Part shown: piece by piece, positions 31,221 through 44,430 of the stretch
How positions within the stretch are numbered: position 1 is the first letter of the stretch
Layout of the letters: every line of letters begins with the position of its first letter
Made by a program: the position numbers and the translations under genes
Source of the DNA: Wolfiporia cocos
Taxonomy: Eukaryota > Basidiomycota > Agaricomycetes > Polyporales > Phaeolaceae
Direction: 5' to 3'
DNA: 64,000 nucleotides
NCBI GenBank assembly: GCA_029448655.1
Contig: JACCLO010000011.1
Span: forward strand, 558,001 to 622,000
Notes under the pieces: generated by a model
Told to the model about the DNA's origin: nothing
Database searches by the model: none
Seen by the model: the letters and a program-made list of their open reading frames with translations, nothing else

Positions 31221-31890
31221 TGTGCACCAACTTTCATGGCAAATCGTGTCACGAGCCAAACTGATTGTGTTTATCAAGGAATGCAAGAGCAAATAATTTT
31301 GTCCACTGGCGCTCCCCATATTCAAACACATAATTTGAGGTTAAGGCTAAAAAGCTAACCACGCTAATCCTTTGCAGCGCACTTCCAATGTCGGTATGTG
31401 AACAAATATATTTTGTCCGCAGAGGCACGTCAAACTGGAGGGCAACAACGAAGCGTAGCGCCGTAAGCGCGTTTACCACAGCAATATATGCACGAGTCTA
31501 GGCGAAACTCCCTTGCTCGTACGCAATTGTGCTATGCAACCGTATGCGTACGCAACGTTAACACAACCTTACCGCGATGGCACATGTCAGTCTACGAAGC
31601 AGGTCACATGATCTGTAGATACGTTCGGATAGAATTTGATACATTGAACTTTTCCGGATAGATTTAGATACATCAGGATTCATTAGATATAACTAATACC
31701 TCGGATTTTCACTGGGGTTCAACGCCAGCTTCAAACTCAAACACATGGTTGACACTATATTGTCACTGATAGGTTCGTGTCTGAAGTGAAGGACTACGGT
31801 CCATCAGTTCCCCTCCCAAAACCTGACAGTGAAGCTTGATCGTTAGCGAGTCCTACTCGCACGATGACATATTACGGCTCATAACGTGTT
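31221..31890. other. Spacer, no gene seen
   Basis: Transition from CpG-poor repeats to sequence with normal CpG. No supported coding region. Confidence 0.45.
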
Positions 31891-32286
31891 CTAATTGTAC
31901 AATGATGTCCCGACATGGCGACCAAAATGTCCGATAGTAACACAACGCCTTTGGCCTACAGGATTGGGTCTGCGTAGAGTAGTTAGGATTGCGACACGAT
32001 CTCCGGTCCAGAGCAACCCACCAGATACAGGCTTGGCGTCTCCGTGGTTCGACCGCCCTATCGTGTCGAATTCTGCGGACCATCAGCAGGAAGAACAAGA
32101 GAAGTGACTGAGACGCTACTCACGGACAGGATCCCTCGTCGCTACACCCGCGCGCTTGTTCGCGCCCGGCTCTTTCGCGGGGTCGCGCTGCGCCTCACGC
32201 CTCGTGAGCTCCTCCTCGTCGATCTTCGAGATCGATTCGGGCGGGAACTGGTCAACGGGCTCCTTGCCAACAAAGTTCGTGGACAT
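31891..32286 (-). CDS. Small hypothetical protein, two exons
   Basis: Start at 32286 gives MSTNFVGKEPVDQFPPESIS, a charged segment rich in Glu/Arg/Lys (about 55 residues). A GTGAGT donor (near 32122) and CAG acceptor (near 32071) then join in frame to a second exon ending with TAG at 31893-31891, giving about 115 residues. No domain, signal peptide or membrane segment recognised. Support comes from the coding-like first exon and the in-frame intron. The second exon is less convincing. Confidence 0.45.
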
Positions 32287-33472
32287 GATGATGCAGATAC
32301 AGATGGTTTGGTGTGTGGAGGTTGGGTCGTGAGGCAATGTCGTGGAAGGTGTGGGGGGTCTGCCGGCGACGGTGAGGTTTATATATGCGCTCGACGACAA
32401 GAACGTCGTATGGGGTGTCACTATGATATCAGGTGACGTCACTTGCGAGGAGACGGGTAAACGACGCATCAAATTGGGGGGCTCCGCTTCTGGATCCACA
32501 GGGACCCACAACAGGGTGGAGGTGGCTCATGCATACCTTAGATCTCGTTCTCGAACAAACGCAAGAATAACTTATTCAAAGTCCCAAAATGTCAAAGGCC
32601 TATCTGATTGAGCGTTTCTGAGATGATCATATCGGGCGGTGGCCATGCAGCTCAGCGATCTAAGATAATCCAGGCAAGCAAAAGCCATATTGTTGCAACC
32701 CGTGCGAGCAGATATGCAATTCGCCAGTACGGCCGACGCAGAAGAGTATCATTCCTCACTGAGACAATCGATGATAGCACAATATCTCTGTCTAGATTAG
32801 CATTTCGCATTGCGGTCGATCTTGGACGTAGAACAGACCGAACCTTAGAATGTCAGTCGCCCGGGTCCTACATGAACGCGCTCACGGAGATCAAACAAGA
32901 AAGGTCAGCATGAGAACGATATAGGGTGATTGCAGCAACTATACAGGCTCTGATCGAGGATATGTACTCCTCAAGGCCGACGGCGACAGCGCGGTGCACG
33001 ATGTCATGACATGCAAACTACAAGGTCGTGCAGCTTGAGGAGCAACATGCTCTTCCCAGGGAATGAGGCACCGAACGAGCAATAGATAGCTCCGACGGGC
33101 CAATTGGACTGGGTGAAGAAGATGAAGAAAAATTCTGAGGCGCTCGTGACGCCTTATAACGCATAAATCACGTGATATTGTGACGATCGCGCACGTCGCG
33201 GTCGTGCTGACCTTTGTGGTCCTCGCATTTGGTGCTCAATGCTGCAGAGCGTGGGCATAGGTCATGAGGACCCTCCCGTTTCTCTTTCTAAATGCGACGG
33301 CAAGTAGACCAGCCGGCTCGTTTCATGCGCGATACAAGAGGCTCGTGAACTCTTCTAGTTGCGCTGTCTCGCTGGGAGTCCCCTACACCAGACCCACTAC
33401 GAAGCAACATTGAGATCTTGTCACCTCTCGCGCGAAACAGTCAACTGCGCTCGTATACGTATCACATCCCCC
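32287..33472. other. Spacer, no gene seen
   Basis: Short overlapping frames only. Probably contains the promoter for the minus-strand gene on the left and for the small gene on the right. Confidence 0.4.
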
Positions 33473-33894
33473 ATGTCAAGCAACATCGAGCAAGCGATCC
33501 ACAACGCGCTCACTGACGCGCTCGAGCTGACCGTGCCGAACGTACTCGTCGCATACCTGCGCATCCTCGGGTACGCGCTCCCTTCAGGCGTCGACGCCCA
33601 TTCCGCATGAGGCACTCGTCGCTTTCGAGCACGCGCTCGACAAGGAGCCTGCGCGCGCGCTCGGCCGGCGCATGTACACTGCGGAGGTCGCGCGTCTCCG
33701 GCGGGAGTATTGGAAGGAGAGGGTCGGCGTCCCTGCGGGCGGGAGATGTACGTGCCCTGCGTGTGGGAAGACGGTGGCGTATGAGAAGGAGGAGGCTGAG
33801 GAGGAGGCGCAGAAGGCTGTGAGACAGAAGGACGGGAGGCGTGAGTACGCTTGTGCTTTGACGATAATATTGATGCTCAGTGAGGAATAGGTAA
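33473..33894 (+). CDS. Small hypothetical protein with CxxC motif
   Basis: ATG 33473 opens MSSNIEQAIHNALTDALELT. A second coding-like stretch in the next frame (PIPHEALVAFEHALDKE, then RRMYTAEVARLRREYWKERV) carries CTCPACGK, a single CxxC pair, and an Arg/Lys/Glu-rich helix. The two parts are joined either by a 46 bp intron (GTACTC near 33541 to CAG near 33586) or through a one-base frameshift. A final GTGAGT-CAG intron near 33841-33880 leads to a stop at 33894. About 120 residues. Domain and function unknown. The frame change means it could also be a pseudogene. Confidence 0.45.
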
Positions 33895-35747
33895 ACTGAA
33901 GGGACGGTGCGTCGTGAAAAGACGTAGGGAGCCGACGTATCGTAACCCGCCTATCGATCCCTACGGTCCGTCGACGAGCGCACTTGCTCTTTGATGTGTC
34001 ATTCAACCCATCTTCCGGTATATCGTGAAAGCACCTGTACCACTACTAGCTTGGCGCTGTAGTATTAGTTCAACAATTCTCTATCTTTCCATTCGAGACC
34101 TTCTTGATCCAATGCATCAAGTTTCACCGTCCTCTGTAAGTAGGTTTGATGCTTTAACTTTGAAATAATTGCACCAAAGCCGCAGATCACTCGAAAAACA
34201 TATTACAGCCTTCATATCACATCACCAGCAACCGGTGCTTGCTGTGTCCAGCGCCTGATAGAAGAGGTAGCGCCACCACTGGGTTGGAGGTTAGACGTCG
34301 ACGTATTGCATAAACTCAGGTGATGACTGGAGGCAGTGTATTTCTTGCCCACACAGCTCGCACTTGTTCCTTTGTTGCAAAGACCCGTGGGATCAAATTC
34401 GACTGAGCAATCGGTAGTTACGTACCGAATATCAACATATGCTATCGATGGATTTTGTGTGGATCAATGTAGAGGATACAGTGACTGGCTAAGCATCTGT
34501 ATTCGTTGCCAGGAACAGGCCGCACATTATAGTTTGAATGAACCGAAACCAGCAGAACAATATTAATGGCGTGGTGGCGGGGTCAAACAAATCACAACAG
34601 CGCCACTCAAATCACTCCTGCTTTGCAGCGTACATCATAGCTTCATACGAGTCGACGCTTACCCAAATTGAAACTTGATCTCCGCCTTCTACAGCATACG
34701 GCTTTCTTGAGGCCAACTATCACCCGAAGTGCACAGCGCGCTCCTCAATGTTGTCGAGACACAGGCGATTATGAGATTGACGCTTTCAAGCGTGCGCGTG
34801 TCTAGTAGTTGAGCTCATATCTCACATTCTCTTCGGTGTACATAAAGTGGACGTGCGGTGCGGGCTAAAGTGCGGCAGGGTGCCCGAGACCCTCACAAGA
34901 TATCCATCCGAGAATGATGGCAGAAAATGATATATCTGGACATCAGACAGACACCCACTGCGTTCCTTGCCACCGGAGCGATGCATGTTTTCGACGTCTT
35001 CGGCTCCATATCATGTATGCACTCTGTGCACTGTCCGCGCACCGGGAGCGGGCTTTGAGAGGGCGCTGGACGTTGAAATCTGCGTTGCCACAGTTACCGA
35101 AGCCGAAGGACCTGAGGATCTCAGCGACGACCATCCTTCTGACCTTGTCCCCGAAGTCGCCGGACTGCTTTGCAATGCCCACGAAGCGATGATCGTAGGG
35201 TGCACGGACATCGGCCATATCGGAGATGCAATCAAATGTATGGCCCAGCCTGTCTATCAGCCTTCAACGCCGTCGACACTTGAGCGATGGCCGATTCCTT
35301 GGCCTTTCCGTTGATCGATAAGGGTGGTTCGCTGCACCCTGGGCTATGTGCACGATGCTATGCGTATTTGCTGCAGCGCTGCGCAATCAAAGCAGCAAGC
35401 GCGTTGTCCCTGCGGTCAAGGACAAGGCAGCGACAATTCATCGCGCTCGGTGGGCATGACGTACGGTGAGAACGCGAAGCGGCAAGCACAGCCTCGTACT
35501 ATCAAGGTGCTGTCGTTCTCTTACCCCTATACACAGGCTCCCTTCTACCCTAATACATGAACAAGGTTCGCGCCGCGTCGAAGATGCCAATGGCATGAAG
35601 CGCCCATATAAAGATGTAGGTGGTCCTGCGTCGCCTCGATCGGTCGCAACGCCACGCTTCTCCCTGCACCAATGGCCCAAACCCTCCCGGCTACATGGTA
35701 TTTATCAGGTATGAGCTGCATAACGGGTCGTTGCTGCTGGTCTGAAT
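33895..35747. other. Spacer with uncertain exon-like frames
   Basis: Open frames at 34967-35314 (plus) and 34943-35218 (minus, containing YDHRFVGIAKQSGDFGDK) overlap. The minus one reads somewhat like an exon, but I cannot connect it to a full gene. The rest shows nothing. Confidence 0.35.
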
Positions 35748-36985
35748 TGAGATAGCCGTCGCGCTGTCGATCTCACTATGGGACTACCTGCTGAACCTCC
35801 AGAAGGAGATCTATGTTGTATGGTGGCAGCCATGGTCGTGCAGCCAGGCAATTTTGCTGTTCAATCGCTATAGCGCAGGTATTGGGATTATTTTCATAGC
35901 AGTCGGTAAGAGTGATAGTGCTATGCGACTGTAATCTCGTGCTGATATCCTGAGCAGTGGTCTGGTGGCCGTCTCATCAGGTATGTGCGCATCTGGTTTG
36001 AAACCGTACTAGTATATATACTCAGCGGTACATTGCAGTGGCAGACGTAAAAAAAATGATTTGCACATATTGCACACTCGTACTGACATTCTTTTAGATG
36101 CCATGCTCTCATCTTCATCATCACCGTGTTTTGCGTCATCAATAGCGCTTCCTCCCAGTGTGTGTATATCCGCTAACTACCTGTCGAGGGAGCTCATCTG
36201 TCCGAGAAGTCCTAATGCTCCTCAGTGTCTACCAATTTTGGGACAATAGAAAGCAGATTAGATCGGCGCTAATAGGCGGATTCCTCGTCTGCTTTGCCAT
36301 CTCCTTAGCATTTGCTGGACTGAGCGCTCACCAGCTGTATGGTAAGACGCGTTTCAATGAAGTATCAGCGCAAACGCTAACTCGCTGTAGACTCGCTGGC
36401 ACACGCACCGCAGAGATACCCCTGTGCTCTACCTCCAAAGGTGGGCTTTGACATTGGCATGTGGGCGGGCATGGTTCGTGTCGGGTCATTCTGAGGTTGA
36501 AAATTACTGAGGCTGCTCCAGATGTTATTCAATACTTACGTGTTTGCCATAATGATCTTCAACGCACTAAACAAACCGCGTAGACATGACTCAGAGATAG
36601 TGTCGAATCTCCTCCAGGATGGCGCTCTCGCATTTGTTGTACGTATCTACGCTTTTTAATGTCAAGTAGCGATGCTGATGTGGATGCAAGGTTTGCTTTG
36701 GTTCGTCACAACTTCTGCCATCAAGCAAGACCTCATCTAAAGATTGACTGTATGCGCGGTTTTAGCTCTGCGACTGATTCAACTTATTACGAGCCTTTCT
36801 GAAGGGGTGAGTTGTCATCTGTCGTCTAATGAGGCATAAGTCACTCAACGAACATCAAACAGTCCATCCTTATATCTGTGTACGAAACAATAACTCGTGA
36901 TTTTGAGATGCATAATGACGCCCCTTCAGCGTCGCGTGGATAATCGACAGCATCATGAGTTTCCGGCTCTTCCTAAAGGTCAAAA
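35748..36985 (+). CDS. DUF6533-like multi-pass membrane protein, tandem copy 1
   Basis: First of four related loci. Exon-like segments in order: a transmembrane/loop segment with the DUF6533-like signature (DYLLNLQKEIYVVWWQPWS, then FNRYSAGIGIIF); VYQFWDNRKQIR followed by a hydrophobic segment (ALIGGFLVCFAISLAFAG); GMWAGMV; LFNTYVFAIMIFNALNKPRRHD; then RLIQLITS; and a C-terminal MSFRLFL. This matches the layout of the fungal DUF6533 membrane protein family (seven or so transmembrane helices, unknown function). The first exon with the start codon is not identified. Exact splice sites were not worked out. It may be intact or recently decayed. Confidence 0.6.
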
Positions 36986-38303
36986 CAGTTGAAGTTGCTG
37001 CCAGACTCCAATGGCAGCCGACCCCCGATTATCGTTACATACATGTCTACCAAGAAACCGAGATGGGAATTATCTGATCCGGGCCCATCAGTGAGAGTGG
37101 GCTGGGATGGTGGCGTTTACACGCAGAAATCATGATGAAGCTAATGCGACAGGCAAGTTATGATGTCAAGCTAGCACTTTATGGGCTGGACTAAATTGCT
37201 GTGTCTCAGTCAGGAACAATCATGGAATTGGCCACCGTTTAGACCTCCTTGTTACCTATTATTGTGCAATACAGATTTAGGCAATGTGTCAAACGGTTCT
37301 CCCGAAGAGTTGAAGACGGACACACCGTCGTAACCCCCAGGATGCAGTCACACCAAAAAACGCACCTAAGATTCAATCCATAACCGTACAACTAACAGAT
37401 AGTGGCCAGCCAACTGATATCAGAACTTGAATGGCCTGTTTTCCGATGCAACTGTCATCTGCTATCATGATGAACACCATTGTATTGTAAGCTTCGTTGC
37501 TCGTATGCACTAAGTGAGAGACCTTCACATAAGAATAAGTAACCGGTCTCAAAGCTCAGTACGTCAAGGCATGTACATATACACGGTGAGTGTCACATTC
37601 CCTGCCAACGCTAGAAACGGAAATTGATACCGAACCTCCACTTCTCGGCCATGACTTAGTCAGGCTTCTCAAGGCATTGTCAATGACCTGTTGGGTCTTG
37701 CTCAGCAACTCGTGTGAGTGGCTATGCCCAAACAGGCACTACGACCTTGCGAAGCTGATTTAGTGTTGATTCGGTGGTGCTGTGTTACCTTGTGCGATTG
37801 TTCCATCAATCCTGTGTGTTGTATCTATCAAACAAGCGCCAACCCCACTATCATGTGCGTCGACGCCCTTGAGGAATGCAAGCAAAATAGTCGTCGCACA
37901 GGCATGAAGAAACCATAGGAATAGGGAAGCGAGGACTTCCAGCTGTAGTCGACTGTCTGATTCCCTGGTAGATTGCGGCGTGTCTATGCCGAATATGCAC
38001 AGTCCAGGCCACAGCGGTACTCTGAGAGACACGCGGTGTCAAGTCGTATCATGATTACAGTTATGGAGTAATCACGATAGTGAGTCCATTCAAATTAATA
38101 TATGCCGAAACCAGATCTGATGACAGGTGGTATTATGATGGAGCAATCTCATAAACAGCGTGCTCATCATACGTTCCTCCTAGTCTGCCCTTGCTCCGAT
38201 GTATACACATATCTCGTCTTCCTCGGACCGGTCTTTGGTTGTGACTCAGTACATCTCAGGTATTATAACACCTGTCAAAGATTGCGTCGATTAGATACTC
38301 AAC
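36986..38303. other. Spacer between DUF6533-like copies
   Basis: No supported gene. Short frames at 37718-38042 overlap on opposite strands and lack a domain. Confidence 0.4.
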
Positions 38304-39560
38304 ATGATACAGTCGCTGCTCTCGTTATTTCGGTTTTTGAGCATGCTTTAAACCTCGAAGAAGAGATAGAATTGGTATGGCGCCAGCCTTGGTCATTGAT
38401 GCAGACGCTCGTTATGGTCAACCGATATGGAGTCGAAGCAACGTTGATATTTACTGCGTACCGCAAGTGATCTACACTAAGTTACCATGTAATAACTGCT
38501 GATTTTGAACCAGTCACTGCTCCCTTCAGATTCGCCTTCTCTGATGGAGTAAGTGTATGTTTGTCGCTGTATCTGCTTTACTAAGTTCGCCTAAATTGTA
38601 GTCGTGAGCGTTTGGCCAGTAGTTGATTCACAGTAGCTCAGCTTGATGGAATAGCTGTCATGCCTTTAGCGTTCTGGTTGCCGTCTACTGCATCGTGAAC
38701 AGCGCATCCTCGCAATGTAAATCAAGATCTCTAAGACTGTTTGCGCCTGACCCTCGTTTCACATGTAGTTGCTCTTCTACTCCGCGTTTACAGCCTCTGG
38801 GAAAACTTGAAGGCGGTCAAGTACGCCCTGATTTCAGGGTTTGCCCTATGCTTTACAATTACATTTGTATGCGCTGTGAAGACTGTCCTCGTGGCATATG
38901 GTACGAACGTATTTCTTCAGAGCACAGTAGCCTTCTAACACAGGCAGATCATATGGAATATGATGAAACTATCCGTTTTTGCTATATAGCCGTCAAGCCA
39001 ACCTTCATTATAGGTGCATGGGGCGGTATGGTTGGAAGCCTTTACAATGTCGCTGAGAGGGTCGCACTTACCAAACGCTGATTACAGGTTCTCTACGACC
39101 TCTACGTTATGTTACTTCTGCTGGCAAATGCGTTGAGTTATCCTCGCCGCCGCGACTCAGAGATCATCTCGATCTTGAGTCGAAATGGTGCAGTAACATT
39201 TTTGGTGAGTGTATACGATGCCACAGGACGATGTTAGCTGACAATGCTGACTAGATGTGTTTCGGTAAAAATTACCTCATACACAACTTCCCGGCGTAAT
39301 GAGATTTATCTTTTTCTGTAGGACTGCGACTCGTCCAATTCGTACCAAGCATTGTTGCAAGTGTACGATCATTCATAACATATCACTTCGCGCGAGCTTC
39401 TGATATAGGTTTTGCAGCCGGATCAACTGTTCATAACCCCAATGTGCGTGACATCTAACAAAGGTTTTACCATTGCTAAACAACACCAACCAGGATTGCT
39501 TGGTCCCTGGAGAGCGCCATCACTTTCCGACTATTTCTTCATATGAAATCAGTCGAGGTG
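38304..39560 (+). CDS. DUF6533-like multi-pass membrane protein, tandem copy 2
   Basis: Same exon series as copy 1: EHALNLEEEIELVWRQPWS then VNRYGVEATLIF; VYSLWENLKAVKYALISGF with a hydrophobic segment; IGAWGGMV; LYDLYVMLLLLANALSYPRR; LRLVQFVPSIVAS; and C-terminal ITFRLFLHMKS. Acidic LEEEIELVW is the best match to the DUF6533 core (D/E...EI..VW). Introns are short. The start exon is uncertain. No inactivating stop is obvious within the recognised exons. Confidence 0.6.
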
Positions 39561-41002
39561 CATCCTCGTAACGGATGGAGCTCCGTACAGGGTGCACGAT
39601 CCGTTTATATTTTCAAAAACGTGGAATTTCAAATTCATCAATAATCAGACTTTTTCTCTTGGGTAATGCAACTCAGAATTGTCAAAGATCTCTGCGTCTA
39701 TGGTGGTTTGTGTACTCAATGACAAACAAAGAATATGTAGAGCTACCGGTATCCAACATATACTGCAGATAGCATCTAATGCTGAATATTTAGTCGTATG
39801 TACCAGCTGATACCGACCCCTGAACAAAAATGCTTGTGAGATTAGGGCAGAACCTTCCGAAGGTATACAACACCTCGCATCGCATAATTGATCCCCCTGC
39901 ATGTACCATGTCACTTCGTTCAAATTGTGTTTCGAAAGCTGTTATAATTGATCGATAATTTGTCTATCAGGTTTTAATATTGAACCTCAATCACCGAGCT
40001 CCATGTGTCAACATACTGTCGGATCAGGCAGAATCTTGGTCAATGGAGCTTTGCTGCTGTTTCCGGTATGGTTTGTATTGTACGGTATTGGTTTTTCTGA
40101 GTCATCCAATGATACATCGCCTTCTCCGGCGGTCTCCCTTCACGATTCTCATCCACAGGAATCCAACAAACCAGACCAACCACTCCATCAGTGCTGTGGA
40201 ATGTAAGGCCGCATTTGTCCACAACTCAATCTATCATCACGGTCATCTGATCACACAGCCCTACGTCCTGACAGTTAGGCAGGCTCTGTGTTGCTGTACC
40301 CTTTCACCCGCTACAGATGTGGCATTCGCGGCTTCTCACTGAACTTCTCATCATGCTTTAGATAATCTACTGAGGTACAGGTAGCAGTTCCAGCGTAGCG
40401 CTCATTTCCAGTTCGAGGGCACATAAAACTATCGCAAATTTCACTTGGAATGTTAGCATCCGCGGCAATCCATGATGCGCATCATATTTTGTCTGACAGT
40501 CTGACACAAAGATATTGGTAAATACAACCATACGAGCAAGTAGGGCTCTCGTGGATCAAGACTGTATGTCCATGATAATTCTCAGTCCACGTTCGCGACC
40601 GACATGCCGTATGTGCTACGAATTAATACGAGACCGATAGCAAAACCGCAAACTTTAACAAACTCTCAACTGTGCGGGAACATTCCTTTCGATGATTGTC
40701 TGAGACCCGCTGTTGCTACTCAGGGTATATCACACAAAGGGGGCGATATGTCCATTTCCTGATTCCTGATGTCTTCAGCGATCTTAGAGATCCGATCATT
40801 CTACGCGTCCATTTTACGGATATATGCGTATATACAGCGGCACTGAACATTATATGGAGTCCACGTTTCCTTTTCCCTACCCCAGATACCCATGATGTCA
40901 GTGCAAATGTATCCCTCAGCAACTCGCTCCCTCCTTGCAACTCAATATCTTGCAGGTGCTTTGATCAGTATATCCTGCATACAGATATCTGACAGTGGGC
41001 TG
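39561..41002. other. Spacer between DUF6533-like copies
   Basis: Open frames at 39980-40342 and 40696-40992 show no domain. The end of this stretch may hold the undefined first exon of copy 3. Confidence 0.4.
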
Positions 41003-42300
41003 TAGCTGTCGCACTTACTATCTCCCTCTGGGACCATGCCCTTACCATTGGAGACGAGATTGAATTGGTCTGGCGCCAGCCATGGACGTTCCTCCAATTG
41101 CTGGTTATGATCAATCGTTACTGTGGAGAAGCAAGTTTGATATTCATTGCATATAGTATGTCCTTGCATCTCTGCAAGGGTCGGTTACATGATAATACAT
41201 GGGTCAAATCAGCCTTAGCATGGTTTAGACCAACATTGTCGGACACAGTAAGTACACTATGGTTTCAATGGAGATAGATTAATGCTTCCATGCTCTAATA
41301 TCTCAGATGTGCGTGATTCAAGATATATAGCGCTAAGCCTTTCTGCGAACACATATAACTACCAGGTGCCGCGCCTTTGGTATTTTGGTCGGCGCTTACT
41401 GCATTATAAACAGCGCTTCCTCCCAATGTCAGTTATTGTACTGATATGCTTCTTTGTGAGTCATGTTAAAGTAATTAACAGTTGCACTACTACTCCGTAT
41501 ATATGGTCTTTGGGATGGTAGGAAGGTCATGAAGTATGCTCTGGTCATAGGATTTGTGATCTGCTTTGGGATCACGTTGACATTCGCTGTCGCCACTCTT
41601 GGTCAAACCTTGGGTAAATGTCGGGCAACATCAAAGCTACATGTGGCTTACGAACAAATTCCAGACTCGCTTCGCTATCTTCAGATTATCAATTCCTGCA
41701 CCACTTCCGCGAAGCTAGAATCCATTGTTGGCGTCTGGGGCGGCATGGTGAGGAACTCATGGTCCTTAGTCCTTGATCACCTGAAATTGACTTTCAGGCC
41801 ACAGGTTTTATACGACGTTTATGTTTTTCTGTTGATTTTCACGAATGAGTTTACCAGGCCTCATAGGCGCAATATACATATCATCAAAGCTCTCAATCGA
41901 GACGGCGCGCTGATTTTTTGGTGAGAGATATACACATACTCTATTGTCATAAATGTAATCCGTTTGAATGGTAGATATGTTTTGGTGAGCTGTGAGATGA
42001 TAATTACACCCGCCGGCCTCGGATGGTTAAGATCGCACAGGGCTCCGTCTTGCTCAGTTTATTCCAAGCGTCGTTGCAAGTGTGAGGGAGTTTCGTTGAC
42101 TACCGATGTAATTGCACTGATCTCACTTAAATCAAGCCACAACAGATTTTTCTCACCCCTGTGTGCGTATATCGTCGCGACGCTAAGGATTGTGGTACTC
42201 ACGCGAGGACATAAACGTAGGATCGCCGCTGGTCGCTGGATAGTGTACTCGTATTTCGCCTTTTCCTCAAAACAAAGTCATTGGAAGTCAACCCCCACCG
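41003..42300 (+). CDS. DUF6533-like multi-pass membrane protein, tandem copy 3
   Basis: Recognised segments: ALTISLWDHALTIGDEIELV with WRQPWTFLQL and INRYCGEASLIF; VYGLWDGRKVMKYALVIGF plus a hydrophobic stretch; IVGVWGGMV; VLYDVYVFLLIFTNEFTRPHRR. After about 41930 the later exons are hard to follow compared with copies 2 and 4, so the 3' end may be decayed. Function unknown. Confidence 0.5.
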
Positions 42301-43149
42301 CGGTTGGGAGCTGGTGCAGGACGTGCAATCTGTTTTTATGTATAAAGAGAATCAATGTCAGATGGATACAGCCCAGTAGACCCTCTGCTATGTTCATTTG
42401 ACATTCAACATTTATTTATAAGACATTGGCGCGCTCGTTAGGTAACGCTTCACTCATAATTCATAATTTAGCATAAACGGAGTATTTTGCGAAGGGTCCT
42501 CGTCAACTGACAGATCCAATTGCCCCGAATCACCAGCTATCAGCGATAGTGCAAAGCTATGCAATGATCATGACTGCTCCATTCTAGGTCTGACATCGAT
42601 ATGTTTTGTCGTCACCATCTCAGTTTATATCATACCTAAAGGTACGCTAATCTAACAGTTGCTATGCGAATGTCGCGGATAGATGGCTTGGTCCGCGTCC
42701 ATCAGTTCCACGAACACAATCGCTAAGGTATGATCGGTATGTATTTCACTGAAGTCATGAGTTGGAAACATGCTATCCAGACAGCATTGCCAGCGTCCGA
42801 ATCTACGGATCGTTCTTTGAGGAATGCAAAAAGGCGCGTGGTAATCTCAATTGAGGTGGTCATTTATGCTGTATAACAGCAACTGATAATCGATAGTCGA
42901 CAGCTGAGATAGTTACATGCAGATGGTCGTCTTATCGCAATGCGCTATGCAGTTGACTATATACGCCGAGCTTGCCGCAAAGTCCCCCATATTCTCGCCA
43001 TCCACGATAGATACTAGGATCTACTGATGCAGTCCGATTCAATGGAGAATGTGGCCATAGCGGCCTATGGCTGGCTTATGGCAGAAAAATATCTGTCAGG
43101 TGCTCAATCTCTACCATGACAAACACATCTGAGTGGTTCTAATGGATAA
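42301..43149. other. Spacer between DUF6533-like copies
   Basis: No supported gene or repeat seen. Confidence 0.4.
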
Positions 43150-44430
43150 TAGTCGTCGCAGTGACTGTCAGCATATTTGACCATCTCTTAAACCTTCGAA
43201 GAGAAGTATTTTTTGTATGGAAACAGCCTTGGTCGGCCGCCCACGCATTGGTTATCTTCAATCGATACGGAGGCCAGGCAAGCTTGCTGTTCATTGCATA
43301 CGGTAATGAATATTACTATTCAATATTTTATGGACTGAGAATGCACCATGCTCTACAGTACTGGCGGGCTATCATCCCACTTCGCTTCCAATCACGGTAT
43401 GTACCTTACATACTTTTCGTAACAGATGCTGAACTGGAAGCAGATGTAAGTATACCACACTGTTGCAACATACTCAAAGCTTCTGAATTCTTTCCAAGCT
43501 GCAATGCCCTCGTTATCCTAAATGGTGTATATTGCATTATGAATAGTGCAACATCGCAATGTCAGTCACCCTATCAGATTTTTTTTTAAATCTCAATTGC
43601 TCAAGCATGATGCAAAAAGTTGTACTTATCTTGCAGGTCTATGGTCTTTGGGACACCAGAAAATCGGTCAAATATGCGATTATCGGTGGATTCATTGTCT
43701 GCTTTACCTGCTCCATGGTATTCACGGTGATAACTGGAAGGGCTGTACTTGGTGAGCCTACAGCCATGATATGAGCTGTGAATCACCTGGAAAATTATCT
43801 TCGCATTATAGCCCATATATCCTACTTTCCCATGTTGTCTGCTTGTACCATTCCTTCAAAGCCTATATCTGTGATCGGTATTTGGGGAGGAATGGTGGGA
43901 TTCTGACTTCTCTTGCATGCAATGGTCACTTACTGATATAGGAAAGCAGATGTTATACGACTTGTTTATCTTCGCGTTGCTCGTGGCGAACGCAATGAGT
44001 AAGCCGCGGCGATGCGATTCTGAGATTTTGACGAATCTCTTCCGAGATGGTCTATGGTCGTTTCTGGTACGTTTTTCCATGATAATGTGTCTCTCAGGCT
44101 ATCAACCTGGGTCTAATTGGTCGCAGGGAGTATCTGGTAGGCTACGTTCCGTCTCCTATTCACATTGAAACTGATCGGCTGGAATCAAACAGCTCTACGA
44201 CTTGCGCAATTACTGACGAGTATAATTGGAAAAGCGAGTGAAATTATTTTAGCTTACTTTCCAAATCATCTGACTATCTTGCGCCGTCATGCAGACAGAA
44301 CAGTTCTACCTGATGTCTATGTGCGTTTCTCGCTTGTTCGCCATGCGATATTAATATGACAGCACCGTCCCAGAATCGCTTGGTCTCTAGACAGTATTAT
44401 CAGCTTCCGCCTCTTCCTCAGGATAAAAGA
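43150..44430 (+). CDS. DUF6533-like multi-pass membrane protein, tandem copy 4
   Basis: Segments: VSIFDHLLNLRREVFFVW with KQPWSAAHAL and FNRYGGQASLLFIAYG; VYGLWDTRKSVKYAIIGGF plus a hydrophobic segment; VIGIWGGMV; MLYDLFIFALLVANAMSKPRR; TALRLAQLLTSIIG; end near 44430 (SFRLFLR-like). It is the most regular of the four copies and the best for building a gene model. Unknown function. Membrane location is inferred from several 18-22 residue hydrophobic stretches. Confidence 0.6.
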
